Shown: positions 5,135 through 5,958 of the stretch, one piece after another
Numbering within the stretch: the stretch's first letter is position 1
Layout of the letters: every line of letters begins with the position of its first letter
NCBI GenBank assembly: GCA_045538175.1
Contig: JAZSQZ010000094.1
Location: 1 to 5,958 of the forward strand
Length of the DNA: 5,958 bases
Origin: JAZSQZ01 sp045538175
GTDB taxonomy: Bacteria > Bacillota > Clostridia > Christensenellales > UBA1242
Reading direction: 5' to 3'
The notes under the pieces: generated by a model
Told to the model about the DNA's origin: nothing
Database searches by the model: none
The model's input: only the letters and a program-made list of their open reading frames with translations
Program-made: the position numbers and the translations under genes

Positions 5135-5244
5135 TATAGGTCGTCGGCGTCTTGGATAGGTTTTTCGTTATCTGTTGCGTTTCCTGTGTATGAACCCTGT
5201 GGGTCGTTTGTTTTGTTTTTAAAATTATTTTTTTTATTTTTCAT
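5134..5244 (-). CDS. Small 36-residue protein ending QDADDL
   Basis: The minus-strand frame encodes a lysine/asparagine-rich start (MKNKKNNFKNK), then NDPQGSYTGNATDNEKPIQD and ADDL. To my recollection, tiny proteins with a DPxGSYTG core and a PxQDADDL C-terminus recur in Firmicutes genomes as uncharacterised proteins; function is unknown. The GC content and codon pattern of the conserved half stand out from the AT-rich flanks, which argues for a real gene. There is no clear Shine-Dalgarno before the ATG. It converges on trpB and shares its terminator; its stop codon overlaps the end of the T-run. The basic head and acidic tail suggest a soluble, disordered peptide. Confidence 0.7.
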   Translation of the reverse strand: MKNKKNNFKNKTNDPQGSYTGNATDNEKPIQDADDL

Positions 5245-5283
5245 ATAAATAGTATTTGTGTTTTAAAAATTTTTATTTATAAT

Positions 5284-5311
5284 TTGGATAAAAATATTTT
5301 TGTGATATAAT
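5284..5311 (+). promoter_or_regulatory. Extended -10 promoter directly before the right-edge gene
   Basis: TGATATAAT (5303-5311) is a perfect -10 hexamer with the TGn extension. TTGGAT (5284-5289) at 16-base spacing is a weak -35 match. The expected start, about 7 bases after the hexamer, coincides with the ATG at 5318. Confidence 0.6.
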
Positions 5312-5317
5312 TTGTGT

Positions 5318-5958
5318 ATGATAAAGTTTCATTTTTTGCAAAAGAATAAAGAAAGGATTGATGGGGAAGAGATTGTTTATCACGGGTCAATGAAACCTGA
5401 TATGAAAGAAATTGCCCCAAACAAGTGTAAGCACGATAAGGCATATGTTTATGCAAGCGAGAATATTGCTTTGTGTGTTATATTTGGTCTTAAAAGAAAA
5501 GGCGAGAATATTGACTTTGGCGTAAGTCGTTTTGGTAAAACATTTATAAGAGAATTTTATCCTGGTGGTTTTGAAGATAGATTTAAGGGAAGGGCTTGCT
5601 ATCTATATAAGTTAAACAAAAAAGATTTTTCTTATGAGACTGAATATATCGAACTTGTGTCAACAAAACCTGTAAAGGTTGTAGATTGTATAAAAATAGA
5701 AGACGCAAGTGAATATCTACTTCAACTTGAAAAACAAAAACAACTTAAAATTTATCGTTATGAAAAAATGTCAAAAAAAGATAAAAGAGAAGTTGATGAT
5801 ATTTTGAGAAAAAGGATAAAAGAGTATCTCAATTTGAAAGATTTAAGCAAAAAAGAGTATGAGAGTTTAGACGAAAAAGAAAAACTTTCTTATACAATTA
5901 AAAAAGAAAGAAAAGATTTCTGTTTAGACAAATTCCCAGAAATTGTAAAAGAAATAAA
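5318..5958 (+). CDS. YHGS/VYAS protein, possible ADP-ribosyltransferase-like fold (3' end outside the window)
   Basis: The frame is open from ATG 5318 to the window edge: 213 residues with no stop. The N-terminal half has YHGS at 21-24, AYVYAS at 42-47 with small hydrophobic residues after it, and TEYIELVSTKPVKVVD at about 108-123. The order H (22), Y (45), E (109 or 112) on predicted strands matches the H-Y-E layout of PARP/KptA-like ADP-ribosyltransferase folds. This is inference from pattern only, and I do not recognise a named family. From about residue 135 the protein is Lys/Glu-rich and probably helical. No Shine-Dalgarno precedes the ATG, and the promoter is so close that a leaderless mRNA is likely. 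No paired antitoxin-like gene lies upstream; what follows is outside the window. Confidence 0.75.
   Translation, partial: MIKFHFLQKNKERIDGEEIVYHGSMKPDMKEIAPNKCKHDKAYVYASENIALCVIFGLKRKGENIDFGVSRFGKTFIREFYPGGFEDRFKGRACYLYKLNKKDFSYETEYIELVSTKPVKVVDCIKIEDASEYLLQLEKQKQLKIYRYEKMSKKDKREVDDILRKRIKEYLNLKDLSKKEYESLDEKEKLSYTIKKERKDFCLDKFPEIVKEI

Overview
The window is AT-rich DNA from an endospore-forming low-GC Firmicute, or a close relative. The evidence is a complete spoIIAA-spoIIAB-sigF operon, AAAGGAG-type ribosome binding sites, consensus sigma-A promoters and short U-tailed terminators. The genes read cleanly with the standard bacterial code: TGG encodes Trp and the complete reading frames end in TAA. 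Genus cannot be fixed from the sequence alone.

Layout. Positions 1-131 hold no convincing gene, but 51-130 form a long imperfect hairpin built of 7-base units. Positions 132-395 are a minus-strand tRNA operon: promoter, tRNA-Pro(UGG), a CAU-anticodon tRNA (Met or Ile2) and a terminator. From 349 to 534 there is an AT-rich divergent spacer. Positions 535-2038 encode the anti-anti-sigma factor SpoIIAA, the anti-sigma kinase SpoIIAB and the forespore sigma factor SigF, followed by a terminator. A one-gene tRNA-Ala(GGC) unit with its own promoter and terminator fills 2078-2237. Positions 2245-3570 are a self-contained unit for a 396-residue protein that I could not name from memory. It carries two copies of a motif resembling the RyR domain.

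The most striking region is 3682-5134. A perfect consensus promoter drives a 10-codon leader peptide with tandem Trp codons, MFNSFTWWRK. It is followed by a chain of mutually exclusive RNA pairings (A:B, B:C, C:D) ending in a U-tailed terminator (D:E), and then by a solitary trpB with no trpA. This looks like ribosome-mediated tryptophan attenuation controlling an indole-salvage enzyme. It is notable because the trp genes of Firmicutes are generally described as using T-box or TRAP control.

Convergent to trpB and sharing its terminator is a 36-residue minus-strand gene ending in QDADDL. The right edge (5318 to the window end) is the 5' part of a further plus-strand gene with a YHGS/VYAS pattern suggestive of an ADP-ribosyltransferase-like fold. 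It appears to be transcribed from an extended -10 promoter so close to the ATG that the mRNA may be leaderless.

Overall this is ordinary core material (tRNAs, the sporulation switch) interleaved with small single-gene transcription units, nearly all with recognisable promoters and terminators. The sporulation operon is the exception: I could not find a convincing promoter for it.
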